Shown here in pieces: positions 6,197-11,322 of a DNA stretch of 11,322 nt. A program made the position numbers and the translations under genes. This DNA comes from Thermoplasmatales archaeon. GTDB lineage: Archaea; Thermoplasmatota; E2; DHVEG-1. How positions within the stretch are numbered: the stretch's first letter is position 1; each line of letters starts with the position of its first letter. The stretch covers positions 1 to 11,322 of the forward strand of contig JAGMDE010000066.1 of the NCBI GenBank assembly GCA_023128855.1. The letters are read 5' to 3'. A model generated the notes under the pieces. The model was given only the letters and a program-made list of their open reading frames with translations, was not told where the DNA came from and did no database searches.

Positions 6197-7128
6197 TTGA
6201 AATACTGGCAGAATATGGACGAGAGGACCTTGCAAAGGTTTATGTAGCTTCAATGAGAGGCAATAAAGAATATCTAGTAGAGTTTGTAGAGTCGATACAA
6301 CCTCCGATACCCCGAGAAAAAAAGTGGGTGCTCATTGTATCTACACTTTTTGGATGTCCAGTTGGCTGCAGGATGTGTGATGCTGGTGGAGAATATAAAG
6401 GTAAACTAACATCGGAGGAGATACTCTCTCAAATTGATTATATGATTCGCAGACGATTTCCTGATGAGAAGATACCAATCCTAAAATTCAAGATACAGTT
6501 TGCGAGGATGGGCGATCCTGCTCTTAATCCAAATGTACTTAATGTGTTAGAACAACTCCCAGAAACATACGATGCTCCGGGCTTACTTCCTTCCATCTCA
6601 ACAGTTGCACCAAAAAATTCTGAAGGATTTTTTGAGAAGTTGCTAGATATTAAGAACCGTTTTTATAGAGGTGGAAAATTTCAACTTCAATTCTCAGTTC
6701 ATACAACTGACAATGAGAAAAGGGATGAACTAATCCCAATATCAAAAATGAGCTTTCAAGAAATTGCAGACTACGGTAGAAGGTTTTGTGGAAATGGAGA
6801 TAAAAAGGTAACTCTCAACTTTGCAATGACTAAGGGATATCCTGTAGATGTAGATATTGTAAGACAATATTTTGATCCAGATAAATTTATTATAAAACTC
6901 ACGCCAATTAATCCAACTGAGAGGGCAATGTGCAACGAGCTTATTTCTGAAATCGATGTCTATAACCCTGCTTCAGCAGATCAAATAATAAATGATTTCC
7001 GCTCACAAGGCTACGATGTAATACTTAGCATTGGAGAGGTTGAAGAAAACAAGATAGGTAGCAACTGCGGTCAATTTGTGACACAATTAAAAGAATCAGA
7101 AATGCATAAAAGAAACTATAATTTATGA
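6193..7128 (+). CDS. RlmN/Cfr-like radical SAM protein
   Basis: 311 residues. LFGCPVGCRMCDAG carries the CxxxCxxC motif (Cys55, 59, 62) for the [4Fe-4S] cluster that cleaves S-adenosylmethionine. Several blocks match RlmN in order: QFARMGDPALN (GMGEP-like, 102-112), FSVHTTDNEKRDELIPI (167-183), KLTPINPT (235-242), and the C-terminal IGSNCGQF (289-295), whose Cys292 corresponds to the methyl-carrying Cys355 of E. coli RlmN. The position of E. coli Cys118, seven residues before the cluster motif, is Ile48 in VLIVSTLFGC. The N-terminal accessory domain of bacterial RlmN is missing, which makes the protein about 60 residues shorter. Family members methylate C2 or C8 of adenine in 23S rRNA or tRNA; without the second cysteine, the usual methyl release cannot proceed in the known way. 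Starts by ATGA overlap with the flavoprotein. The fold is certain; the reaction is unknown. Confidence 0.85.
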   Translation: MIEILAEYGREDLAKVYVASMRGNKEYLVEFVESIQPPIPREKKWVLIVSTLFGCPVGCRMCDAGGEYKGKLTSEEILSQIDYMIRRRFPDEKIPILKFKIQFARMGDPALNPNVLNVLEQLPETYDAPGLLPSISTVAPKNSEGFFEKLLDIKNRFYRGGKFQLQFSVHTTDNEKRDELIPISKMSFQEIADYGRRFCGNGDKKVTLNFAMTKGYPVDVDIVRQYFDPDKFIIKLTPINPTERAMCNELISEIDVYNPASADQIINDFRSQGYDVILSIGEVEENKIGSNCGQFVTQLKESEMHKRNYNL

Positions 7129-7136
7129 AATTGCTA

Positions 7137-7508
7137 CTACATCGCAGCCATATGTTCAACATTTGAAATTAATTTCTGAACGTCAAATGGTTTAGTTATA
7201 TAATCATAAATATAAGATTCAAGTCCTCTCATCTTATCATGATCCGGTGTACCTTTAGCAGTTAAAATGGAGATTATAATATCTTTTGTATATCCACGTT
7301 TCATAATCTCTAAAATAGTGTCCCAGCCATCCATAAAAGGCATCATAATATCCATAAGAATTACGCCTTTGAAACCTCTCTCAATCTCATTAATACAGTC
7401 CATTCCACTATCTACAGTAAAAACTTCATAACCCTCTTTTTCAAAAATCTTTCTAATAGAAATAAGAATATCCGGATCATCATCTACAACCATTATTCTT
7501 TTGTTCAT
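7137..7508 (-). CDS. Stand-alone response regulator receiver protein (CheY-like)
   Basis: 123 residues, all receiver domain. The acidic pocket is Asp9-Asp10 (VVDDDPD), the phospho-acceptor is Asp53 (VILMDIMMPFMDG), the switch Thr is Thr83 (ILTAKG) and the conserved Lys is Lys106 (YITKPFD). No output domain follows, so it must act by protein contact, as CheY or Spo0F do, or inside a phosphorelay; no kinase is in the window. GGAGAGAGGA just upstream gives a strong ribosome binding site, and a TATA-like box sits at 7562-7571, giving a leader of roughly 30 bases. It lies 110 bp after ksgA on the same strand and converges on the radical SAM gene with 8 bp between stops, ending in a double TAG. Which pathway it serves cannot be told from here. 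Confidence 0.9.
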   Translation of the reverse strand: MNKRIMVVDDDPDILISIRKIFEKEGYEVFTVDSGMDCINEIERGFKGVILMDIMMPFMDGWDTILEIMKRGYTKDIIISILTAKGTPDHDKMRGLESYIYDYITKPFDVQKLISNVEHMAAM

Positions 7509-7510
7509 AT

Positions 7511-7520
7511 TCCTCTCTCC
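7511..7520 (-). promoter_or_regulatory. Strong Shine-Dalgarno site of the receiver gene
   Basis: Minus-strand GGAGAGAGGA ends 2 bp before the ATG (7506-7508), with GGAG optimally placed. It contrasts with leaderless-looking starts elsewhere in the window and supports a transcript with a real 5' leader. Confidence 0.6.
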
Positions 7521-7561
7521 TTTCTTTTATCCACCTGTTATGTTATACTTTATCGCGTTTA

Positions 7562-7571
7562 GTATATATAC
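7562..7571 (-). promoter_or_regulatory. Putative TATA box of the receiver gene
   Basis: GTATATATAC, part of the 12-bp self-complementary AGTATATATACT, lies about 58 bp upstream of the ATG and predicts a start near 7541. AAAGTATAAC at 7542-7551 is an alternative. Being symmetrical, the box alone does not set direction. Confidence 0.4.
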
Positions 7572-7574
7572 TTT

Positions 7575-7618
7575 GCCCGCTAAAATGTCAAAATGAGAAA
7601 ATATGCATAAGGAGAAAA
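7575..7618 (-). terminator. T-rich terminator region of the pus10-ksgA operon
   Basis: Reading the minus strand after the ksgA stop (7619-7621), four T-runs (TTTTCTCC, TTTTCTC, TTTTGAC, TTTTA) follow within 45 bp. Repeated short T-tracts without a hairpin are typical of archaeal operon ends. The next promoter element lies directly beyond, which supports a transcript boundary here. Confidence 0.5.
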
Positions 7619-8368
7619 TTACACATCAATGTCACATAAGATGTTACTTATTTCTCCAATTTGTTTTGGCGTAAGATTTTCAACTCTTTTATCCAAATAC
7701 GGAACCTTTTCTAAATTTATGTTATAAAATTCTTTTAAAGTTGTTTTAATTTTCTTACGTCTATGATTAAATAAATTTTTTGTTAGTTCAAAGAAAAATT
7801 GTTCATTGTTTAAAGAAAATGGGGGATGCTTTCTTGGAATTAATCTAATGGCACATGAATCAACCTTTGGTTGAGGTTTAAAACAAGTTTTTGGGATGGT
7901 TTCAAGTAGTTCACATTTTGTTTTATAATATACACCGACAGACAACCTAGAATAATCCTTGCTTCCAGGCGTTGCAATCATACGATCTGCAAATTCTTTC
8001 TGATAAATAAGTACAGCCAATTCAAAGTTGTAATCAAGAAGTTTGAATGTAATTGGTGAAGAGATTTGAAAAGGCAAGTTAGAAACAATCTTGTTAAATT
8101 TTGGAAGTGTTTCAAAATCAATTTTTAAGGCATCGTCATGAATTAACTCAACGTTTTCAGGGATAGATGATCTTAGGTTTCCTATCAAATTTTTATCAAT
8201 TTCTATAGCTATTACTCTTTTTGCTTTCTCAGCTAAAAGTCTGGTAAGAATTCCTTGACCGGGACCAATCTCTAAAACAACATCATTATTCTCAATACCA
8301 GTGTATTCTACTTCTCGCTCTGCCACTCTCTTATCAATTAAAAAATTTTGACCAAGTTTTTGTTTCAT
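7619..8368 (-). CDS. ksgA: 16S rRNA adenine dimethyltransferase KsgA/Dim1
   Basis: 249 residues. The enzyme dimethylates two adjacent adenines in the 3' hairpin of small-subunit rRNA, a late ribosome assembly check. It starts with the family hallmark KLGQNFLIDKRV; SAM motif I is LEIGPGQGILT (32-42), Glu57 is the ribose-binding acid (AIEID), and DDAL (78-81) is motif III. The catalytic NLPF lies at 97-100 (usually NLPY, so Phe replaces Tyr) followed by QISSPITFKLL. FKPQPKVDS (163-171) and the Arg/Lys-rich HRRKKIKTTL (202-211) belong to the substrate-binding C-terminal domain. Slightly shorter than many archaeal Dim1 proteins. It starts 4 bp after the DUF655 stop and is the last gene of the operon. 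Confidence 0.95.
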   Translation of the reverse strand: MKQKLGQNFLIDKRVAEREVEYTGIENNDVVLEIGPGQGILTRLLAEKAKRVIAIEIDKNLIGNLRSSIPENVELIHDDALKIDFETLPKFNKIVSNLPFQISSPITFKLLDYNFELAVLIYQKEFADRMIATPGSKDYSRLSVGVYYKTKCELLETIPKTCFKPQPKVDSCAIRLIPRKHPPFSLNNEQFFFELTKNLFNHRRKKIKTTLKEFYNINLEKVPYLDKRVENLTPKQIGEISNILCDIDV

Positions 8369-8372
8369 AAGA

Positions 8373-8957
8373 TTAGTAATGCCCCTTAGTAATTGGCGGG
8401 CGAGTAAACAAGCGATATTTTTGATTAGGATCTGTAAGCTCTAGTTCAATTCTTTTTGCAATAAGCTTGTCAGGTGCTCTTAGAAAATCAATTCTTTCAC
8501 ACATTTCTTTAAAACCTTCAAATCGTTTTTTCTTACGTTCATTAAGAATGTCGTGCATCATTTTTTTACCAAGCCCTGGTAATAATTCAAGCACATGAAA
8601 CCGTGTGGAAATAGCAGGTGAATCATTGAAGAATTTTAGAAAACGTTCATTATGATCATTTACTATATCTAGAAGCACATAAGGCATTTCTCCATGAGCT
8701 GTAGAAGTCATGTCTTCATAGTTAACTCTGCCTTTAATCTTAGCAATTTTTTTTCTTTTTTCAGAGTCTTTACCAACGTATATTCTTTCACCAATAGTAA
8801 AGGTTACATTATCTTTTGGAACTAACTCAAGTAACGTAAATTGATTTTCTCCTATGCCGTAAACAATTGGATTTCTTTTATGAGGTGGCAAATCACCTCT
8901 TCCTTTTGCCAAATAGTCCAAAACATAGACATAATCCTCCACGATAAAAACCTCCAT
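8373..8957 (-). CDS. DUF655 nucleic-acid-binding protein
   Basis: 194 residues. An OB/S1-like beta region comes first (VEDYVYVLDYLAKGR at 6-20, then QFTLLELVPKDNVTFTIGERIYVG at about 39-62), and a helix-hairpin-helix follows (LELLPGLGKKMMHDILNERKK, 123-143). This is the architecture of the archaeal DUF655 family, which is almost always next to rpoF and ksgA. The function is unknown; the domains and the neighbours point to RNA or DNA binding in ribosome biogenesis or transcription. Its ATG overlaps the rpoF stop by one base (TAATG), so translation is probably coupled. The tail KYRLFTRPPITKGHY is strongly basic-aromatic. Confidence 0.92.
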   Translation of the reverse strand: MEVFIVEDYVYVLDYLAKGRGDLPPHKRNPIVYGIGENQFTLLELVPKDNVTFTIGERIYVGKDSEKRKKIAKIKGRVNYEDMTSTAHGEMPYVLLDIVNDHNERFLKFFNDSPAISTRFHVLELLPGLGKKMMHDILNERKKKRFEGFKEMCERIDFLRAPDKLIAKRIELELTDPNQKYRLFTRPPITKGHY

Positions 8958-9295
8958 TATTCAATGTAGTATTTACTAACTATCTCCAAAATATTTTTTA
9001 TTTCGTTCTCACCCAATGTCATTCTTTCTTTGGCAAAAATAGTTTTTATATCATCTTCCGTTGTTGGAAGAATATCAGCTATTTTGTATACATGTATCTC
9101 TTGTAAAAATTCAAGCTTTGAAAGCTCCTTTACAAGATCAGTTGTCTTTTTTACAGGCATTTTTGCAAACGTATGAGCGTGTTCAAGAGCGATTTTTTGT
9201 TCGTATAACATTTCCCCTCGCTCTTTCTCAATCTTTTTCAAAATACTTTTAACTTCAGAAAGCGAAACAGGTCTTACAACATTTTCTTCTGCCAT
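8957..9295 (-). CDS. rpoF: RNA polymerase subunit F (Rpb4 homologue)
   Basis: 112 residues, the usual size. With subunit E (Rpb7, not in the window), it forms the stalk of archaeal RNA polymerase, which helps open the promoter and binds the nascent transcript. A long N-terminal helical part (LSEVKSILKKIEKERGEMLYEQKIALEHAHTFA, read as residues 12-44) is followed by an HRDC-like helical bundle containing ADILPTTEDDIKTIFAKER (73-91). Both ends overlap neighbours by 1 bp in the TAATG form: with the L21e stop upstream and with the DUF655 start downstream. It is placed exactly as in many euryarchaea. Confidence 0.93.
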   Translation of the reverse strand: MAEENVVRPVSLSEVKSILKKIEKERGEMLYEQKIALEHAHTFAKMPVKKTTDLVKELSKLEFLQEIHVYKIADILPTTEDDIKTIFAKERMTLGENEIKNILEIVSKYYIE

Positions 9296-9588
9296 TATTG
9301 CGCTCTCCTCAAATGTTCTGATCGAACAATCAATTGTTTATGTTTTTTACCATCGTTTATTCCAACAAGATATGATTCGCCTTGTTTACCTTCAACTTTT
9401 CCAGTATGGCCCTGAAAACGAACATGAGGCATACCTTTCTGAACAGATGAATCAACTACAATGCTTACAGAGTCTCCTTCTTCAAACTGTTGCAACGCTC
9501 TTGTAATAGAGTGAATTCCTCTTTCTCTTGGTTTCTTTCTCAATGTTTTTCTACTTTTGCTTCTTAGTCCTTTTGACCGCCTTACCAA
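9295..9588 (-). CDS. rpl21e: Large-subunit ribosomal protein L21e
   Basis: 97 residues, rich in Arg and Lys, with the archaeal/eukaryotic L21e pattern: a basic N-terminus ending in KKPRERGIHSITRALQQFEEGD, then an SH3-like barrel with HVRFQGHTGKVEGKQGESYLV and a final basic strand. The start codon is TTG (9586-9588), not ATG: no ATG is available in this part, and AGGGGG stands 8 bp upstream inside the end of pus10. The gene begins 3 bp after the pus10 stop and overlaps rpoF by one base. It binds 23S rRNA in the central region of the large subunit in family structures. Confidence 0.95.
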   Translation of the reverse strand: MVRRSKGLRSKSRKTLRKKPRERGIHSITRALQQFEEGDSVSIVVDSSVQKGMPHVRFQGHTGKVEGKQGESYLVGINDGKKHKQLIVRSEHLRRAQ

Positions 9589-9591
9589 TTT

Positions 9592-10821
9592 TTATTCCCC
9601 CTTAATTTTTATGACGTCGAGTTCTGTTACTTCACAGGGAGTTCCAATCATTTCACTTATATTCGGTTTTGTTCTTCCATCATCACCAGATACTAGTTCC
9701 TTAATATAGGTCCCAGACTCTGTTTCTAACGTTAGTGTAGCCATAGAACCATCTATGGCTTCGATACTGCAGTAATATATATGCTTTTCTCTAACCATAT
9801 TGGCTCGTCTATGAGCCACTCTAGATGGCGTAAACTGGCCTATCTTTGTGTCTCGTAATGATAGAGCGACCTTTTTAAGCTTTTCGCTATTTATAGGATT
9901 TTTACTCTTAAAAACAACGCGATAGACCTTCCTTGGTTCTGAGCTTTTCAATCTTGCTACTTCGTCTTTATCTGAAAAACGCAGACTATTAACTTCAATG
10001 ACATCTTCATTTTTGGAGTTGATATCCTTTTCCAATTTGGATAAACTAAGCTTTCTAATAATTGGGTTTTTTATTTCCAGTACAAATGGACGGCCGTTAC
10101 CAAGCATTTTGACATCAATGTCTTCTCTTCCGCAACCATGAAACGATTCCTCATTGCCTTTAACTTCATCTAAAAATCTTTTAGCGATTAATTCTTCAAC
10201 ACTTGAGTCATAAAGTTTACCGGTATAGCCACATCGTTTACAACCTTTTCCACGGCAAATCTTGCAGAACCATCTAGTTTGAGGAATACCTCGCTTAAAT
10301 TTTTTATATCTGCCATATATAAAAAGCGAGCTAATTTGTAAATTTACAACATCAAATGCGGTATCAATAACTGCCATTATTGTAGGTTTTTCAAAATCAA
10401 CTTCTTTTTTCAATTTTTTCTCTAGTATCTTACCAATTTCTCGATTTAGTTCTGTTTTTATTGATTCCGAATGATCGCTACCTGTAAATTCAAATAACTC
10501 ATGCTCTCTTGCTAATATATCTTCATCTACTTTTGTTCCAACCAGAAATGTATCATAATCGTAATCTTTCAAAGATTCAAAAATTAAATTCGCAAAATGA
10601 GGTATCTCATTACAAAGTCCAGAGCAAAGCCAACAATCTTTAACTTCTGTTTTTTTAGATTTATTGAGACCATCTCTAATTAGCTGGCCTCTTTTTTTAT
10701 TTGTCAATCCTGTATCTATTTTTGCAAATATTCTGCCTAAACAATGATCACAAAGGCAATATTTGGGCATAGTTTTGTCAGCAATTTTTAGTATTTCCTT
10801 ATCATCTAATGTGATGGCCAT
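9592..10821 (-). CDS. pus10: tRNA pseudouridine synthase Pus10
   Basis: 409 residues. Archaeal Pus10 makes pseudouridine 54 and 55 in the T-loop of tRNA. The N-terminal domain has zinc-binding cysteines (CLCDHC at 22-27 and CWLCSGLC at 63-70) and a THUMP-like RNA-binding fold (about 75-180). FCKICRGKGCKRCGYTGK (185-202) is a second four-cysteine knuckle found in the archaeal proteins. The catalytic motif GCGREDIDVKMLGNGRPF lies at 229-246; by alignment to the GRxD motif of pseudouridine synthases, Asp234 is the catalytic residue. TPSRVAHRRANMVREKHIYY (331-350) and SGTYIKELVSGDDGRT (369-384) complete the synthase domain. First gene of the operon. It has no Shine-Dalgarno sequence and a TATA box about 27 bp from the ATG, so it is probably leaderless, with an inverted repeat at the transcription start. 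Confidence 0.95.
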   Translation of the reverse strand: MAITLDDKEILKIADKTMPKYCLCDHCLGRIFAKIDTGLTNKKRGQLIRDGLNKSKKTEVKDCWLCSGLCNEIPHFANLIFESLKDYDYDTFLVGTKVDEDILAREHELFEFTGSDHSESIKTELNREIGKILEKKLKKEVDFEKPTIMAVIDTAFDVVNLQISSLFIYGRYKKFKRGIPQTRWFCKICRGKGCKRCGYTGKLYDSSVEELIAKRFLDEVKGNEESFHGCGREDIDVKMLGNGRPFVLEIKNPIIRKLSLSKLEKDINSKNEDVIEVNSLRFSDKDEVARLKSSEPRKVYRVVFKSKNPINSEKLKKVALSLRDTKIGQFTPSRVAHRRANMVREKHIYYCSIEAIDGSMATLTLETESGTYIKELVSGDDGRTKPNISEMIGTPCEVTELDVIKIKGE

Positions 10822-10844
10822 CTGTTGGGGCTAACTACCAACAG
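10822..10844. repeat. Inverted repeat between TATA box and start codon of pus10, candidate operator
   Basis: CTGTTGG (10822-10828) and CCAACAG (10838-10844) are perfect inverted copies separated by 9 bp. They fill the space between the TATA box and the ATG, where RNA polymerase must load, so a bound repressor would shut the whole operon. If the transcript starts at the ATG, the repeat is not transcribed and cannot be an RNA hairpin. Confidence 0.45.
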
Positions 10845-10852
10845 TATATAAA
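10845..10852 (-). promoter_or_regulatory. TATA box of the pus10-rpl21e-rpoF-DUF655-ksgA operon
   Basis: TTTATATA on the minus strand is centred about 27 bp from the ATG at 10821, so the predicted transcription start falls at the start codon. No other promoter-like sequence or gap is seen in the following five genes, so it probably drives all of them. Confidence 0.6.
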
Positions 10853-10872
10853 ATCTTAGTGGTAAAAATAGG

Positions 10873-11028
10873 CTATTTTTGGATCCAAAGTGCATAATAA
10901 ATGTATAACATTAATACAAACAAGATTACTGGAATAAACCAAAAAAACGTATCAACACCTATAGCATAGCCAAATGACAGGATAAAACCGATTCCAACGA
11001 AGAACATCAAAACATCTTTATATTTCAT
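10873..11028 (-). CDS. 51-residue two-helix membrane protein
   Basis: A short ORF of 51 residues between pus10 and the divergent DUF1015 gene. It has a basic start (MKYKD), a first hydrophobic segment at 7-24 (VLMFFVGIGFILSFGYAI), a loop with one Asp, and a second segment at 28-48 (TFFWFIPVILFVLMLYIYYAL) ending in WIQK. A good ribosome binding site, AGAGGGT, lies 5 bp before the ATG, and a TATA-like box lies at 11064-11071, so it looks like a real gene and not random sequence. The family is not recognised and no function can be given. It is codirectional with pus10, with 51 bp between, and a T5 run (10864-10868) may end its transcript. Confidence 0.6.
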   Translation of the reverse strand: MKYKDVLMFFVGIGFILSFGYAIGVDTFFWFIPVILFVLMLYIYYALWIQK

Positions 11029-11063
11029 CACACACCCTCTTAGTACAGTATTTGTTCTGCATC

Positions 11064-11071
11064 ATATAAAA
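11064..11071 (-). promoter_or_regulatory. Putative TATA box of the 51-residue membrane protein
   Basis: The minus strand reads TTTATATG inside TATTTTATATGATG, about 36-43 bp upstream of the ATG (11028). This predicts a start near 11041 and a short leader that contains the AGAGGGT ribosome binding site. Confidence 0.4.
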
Positions 11072-11090
11072 TATTCCATTTTAGCAACGT

Positions 11091-11098
11091 TTTTAATA
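11091..11098 (+). promoter_or_regulatory. Putative TATA box of the DUF1015 gene
   Basis: TTTTAATA lies 41-48 bp upstream of the ATG at 11139 and predicts a start near 11120, just ahead of the GGGAGG ribosome binding site (11125-11130). It stands back to back with the promoter of the membrane protein gene, so 11029-11138 is a divergent promoter region. Confidence 0.35.
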
Positions 11099-11138
11099 GC
11101 TAATAATATTCAGGATAAAACCTAGGGAGGCTAAAAGT

Positions 11139-11322
11139 ATGGTAGAAGTTGCTCCATTTAAAGGAATTACATACAATCCAAAGAAAATTAGTAAACTTGA
11201 CGATGTAATGTCCCCGCCATATGACATAATATCTGAGGAATTACAAACAAAGCTCTATGAAAAACATCCACAGAATTTTGTACAATTAATTCTTGGAAAA
11301 ATTAACACTGATGACTCTGAGA
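11139..11322 (+). CDS. DUF1015 family protein, N-terminal part (3'-truncated by window)
   Basis: 61 codons are visible before the window ends; the family is usually about 400 residues. The start MVEVAPFKGITYNPKKISKL, followed by DDVMSPPYDIIS and HPQNFVQLILGK, matches the conserved opening of DUF1015: PF+G..Y with a PPYD motif and P.N...L.LG. Members occur widely in bacteria and archaea, sometimes annotated as SerB-cluster proteins, and have no proven function. GGGAGG at 11125-11130 stands 8 bp before the ATG. It is divergent from the small membrane protein, 110 bp away. Confidence 0.85.
   Translation, partial: MVEVAPFKGITYNPKKISKLDDVMSPPYDIISEELQTKLYEKHPQNFVQLILGKINTDDSE

Noticed and set aside
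6193..7128. Calling the radical SAM gene rlmN
   Set aside because: One of the two essential cysteines and the accessory domain are missing, so the reaction cannot be taken over from RlmN.
7561..7572. AGTATATATACT as a regulatory palindrome
   Set aside because: A symmetrical TATA element is expected by chance in AT-rich promoters and needs no regulator.
9061..9252. 63-residue plus-strand ORF inside rpoF
   Set aside because: It is antisense to a certain RNA polymerase subunit gene and has no recognisable features.
1..11322. CRISPR arrays, tRNA or rRNA genes, insertion sequences, integrase sites
   Set aside because: I saw no direct repeat series, no cloverleaf-like segment, no transposase or integrase motif and no flanking duplications anywhere in the window.

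Overview
The window is from an AT-rich archaeal chromosome, most likely a euryarchaeon. The evidence is the block pus10 - rpl21e - rpoF (Rpb4) - DUF655 - ksgA/dim1, a characteristic archaeal arrangement, together with an archaeal-type leucyl-tRNA synthetase tail, an archaeal DUF1015 protein, TATA-box promoters and T-tract terminators. Nothing here fixes the lineage below phylum.

Layout: (1) 2-1198 (+) is the 3' part of leuS. (2) 1236-3233 (-) holds two exported proteins: a small lipoprotein, and a 513-residue protein with calcium-binding aspartate repeats followed by a transglutaminase/papain-like domain. (3) A 165-bp divergent spacer carries a perfect 18-bp palindrome. (4) 3399-4094 (+) is a Trm9/ALKBH8-like tRNA wobble-uridine methyltransferase, convergent with a small membrane zinc-ribbon protein (4116-4463, -). 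(5) 4464-4653 is a spacer that still holds a decayed C-terminal scrap of a second Trm9-like gene. (6) 4654-7128 (+) is a tightly packed three-gene operon: an isochorismatase-type hydrolase, a thioredoxin-reductase-like flavoprotein without the CxxC, and an RlmN-like radical SAM protein. (7) 7137-7508 (-) is a stand-alone receiver protein. (8) 7619-10821 (-) is the ribosome/transcription operon. (9) 10873-11028 (-) is a 51-residue two-helix membrane protein. (10) From 11139 (+) a DUF1015 gene begins and runs off the window.

The information-processing operon is compact: gaps or overlaps are 3 bp between pus10 and rpl21e, 1-bp TAATG overlaps between rpl21e/rpoF and rpoF/DUF655, and 4 bp before ksgA. 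It links tRNA pseudouridylation, a ribosomal protein, an RNA polymerase stalk subunit and 16S rRNA dimethylation. Its first gene appears leaderless: the TATA box lies about 27 bp before the ATG, and a 7+7 bp inverted repeat fills the space between them.

The best candidate for something undescribed is the three-gene operon at 4654-7128. Its radical SAM protein keeps the CxxxCxxC cluster motif and the C-terminal NCGQ cysteine that carries the methyl group in RlmN/Cfr, but has isoleucine where RlmN/Cfr have the second essential cysteine. Its flavoprotein neighbour lacks the disulfide of thioredoxin reductase and could be a dedicated electron donor. The pairing is read from the sequence; the joint function is inference.
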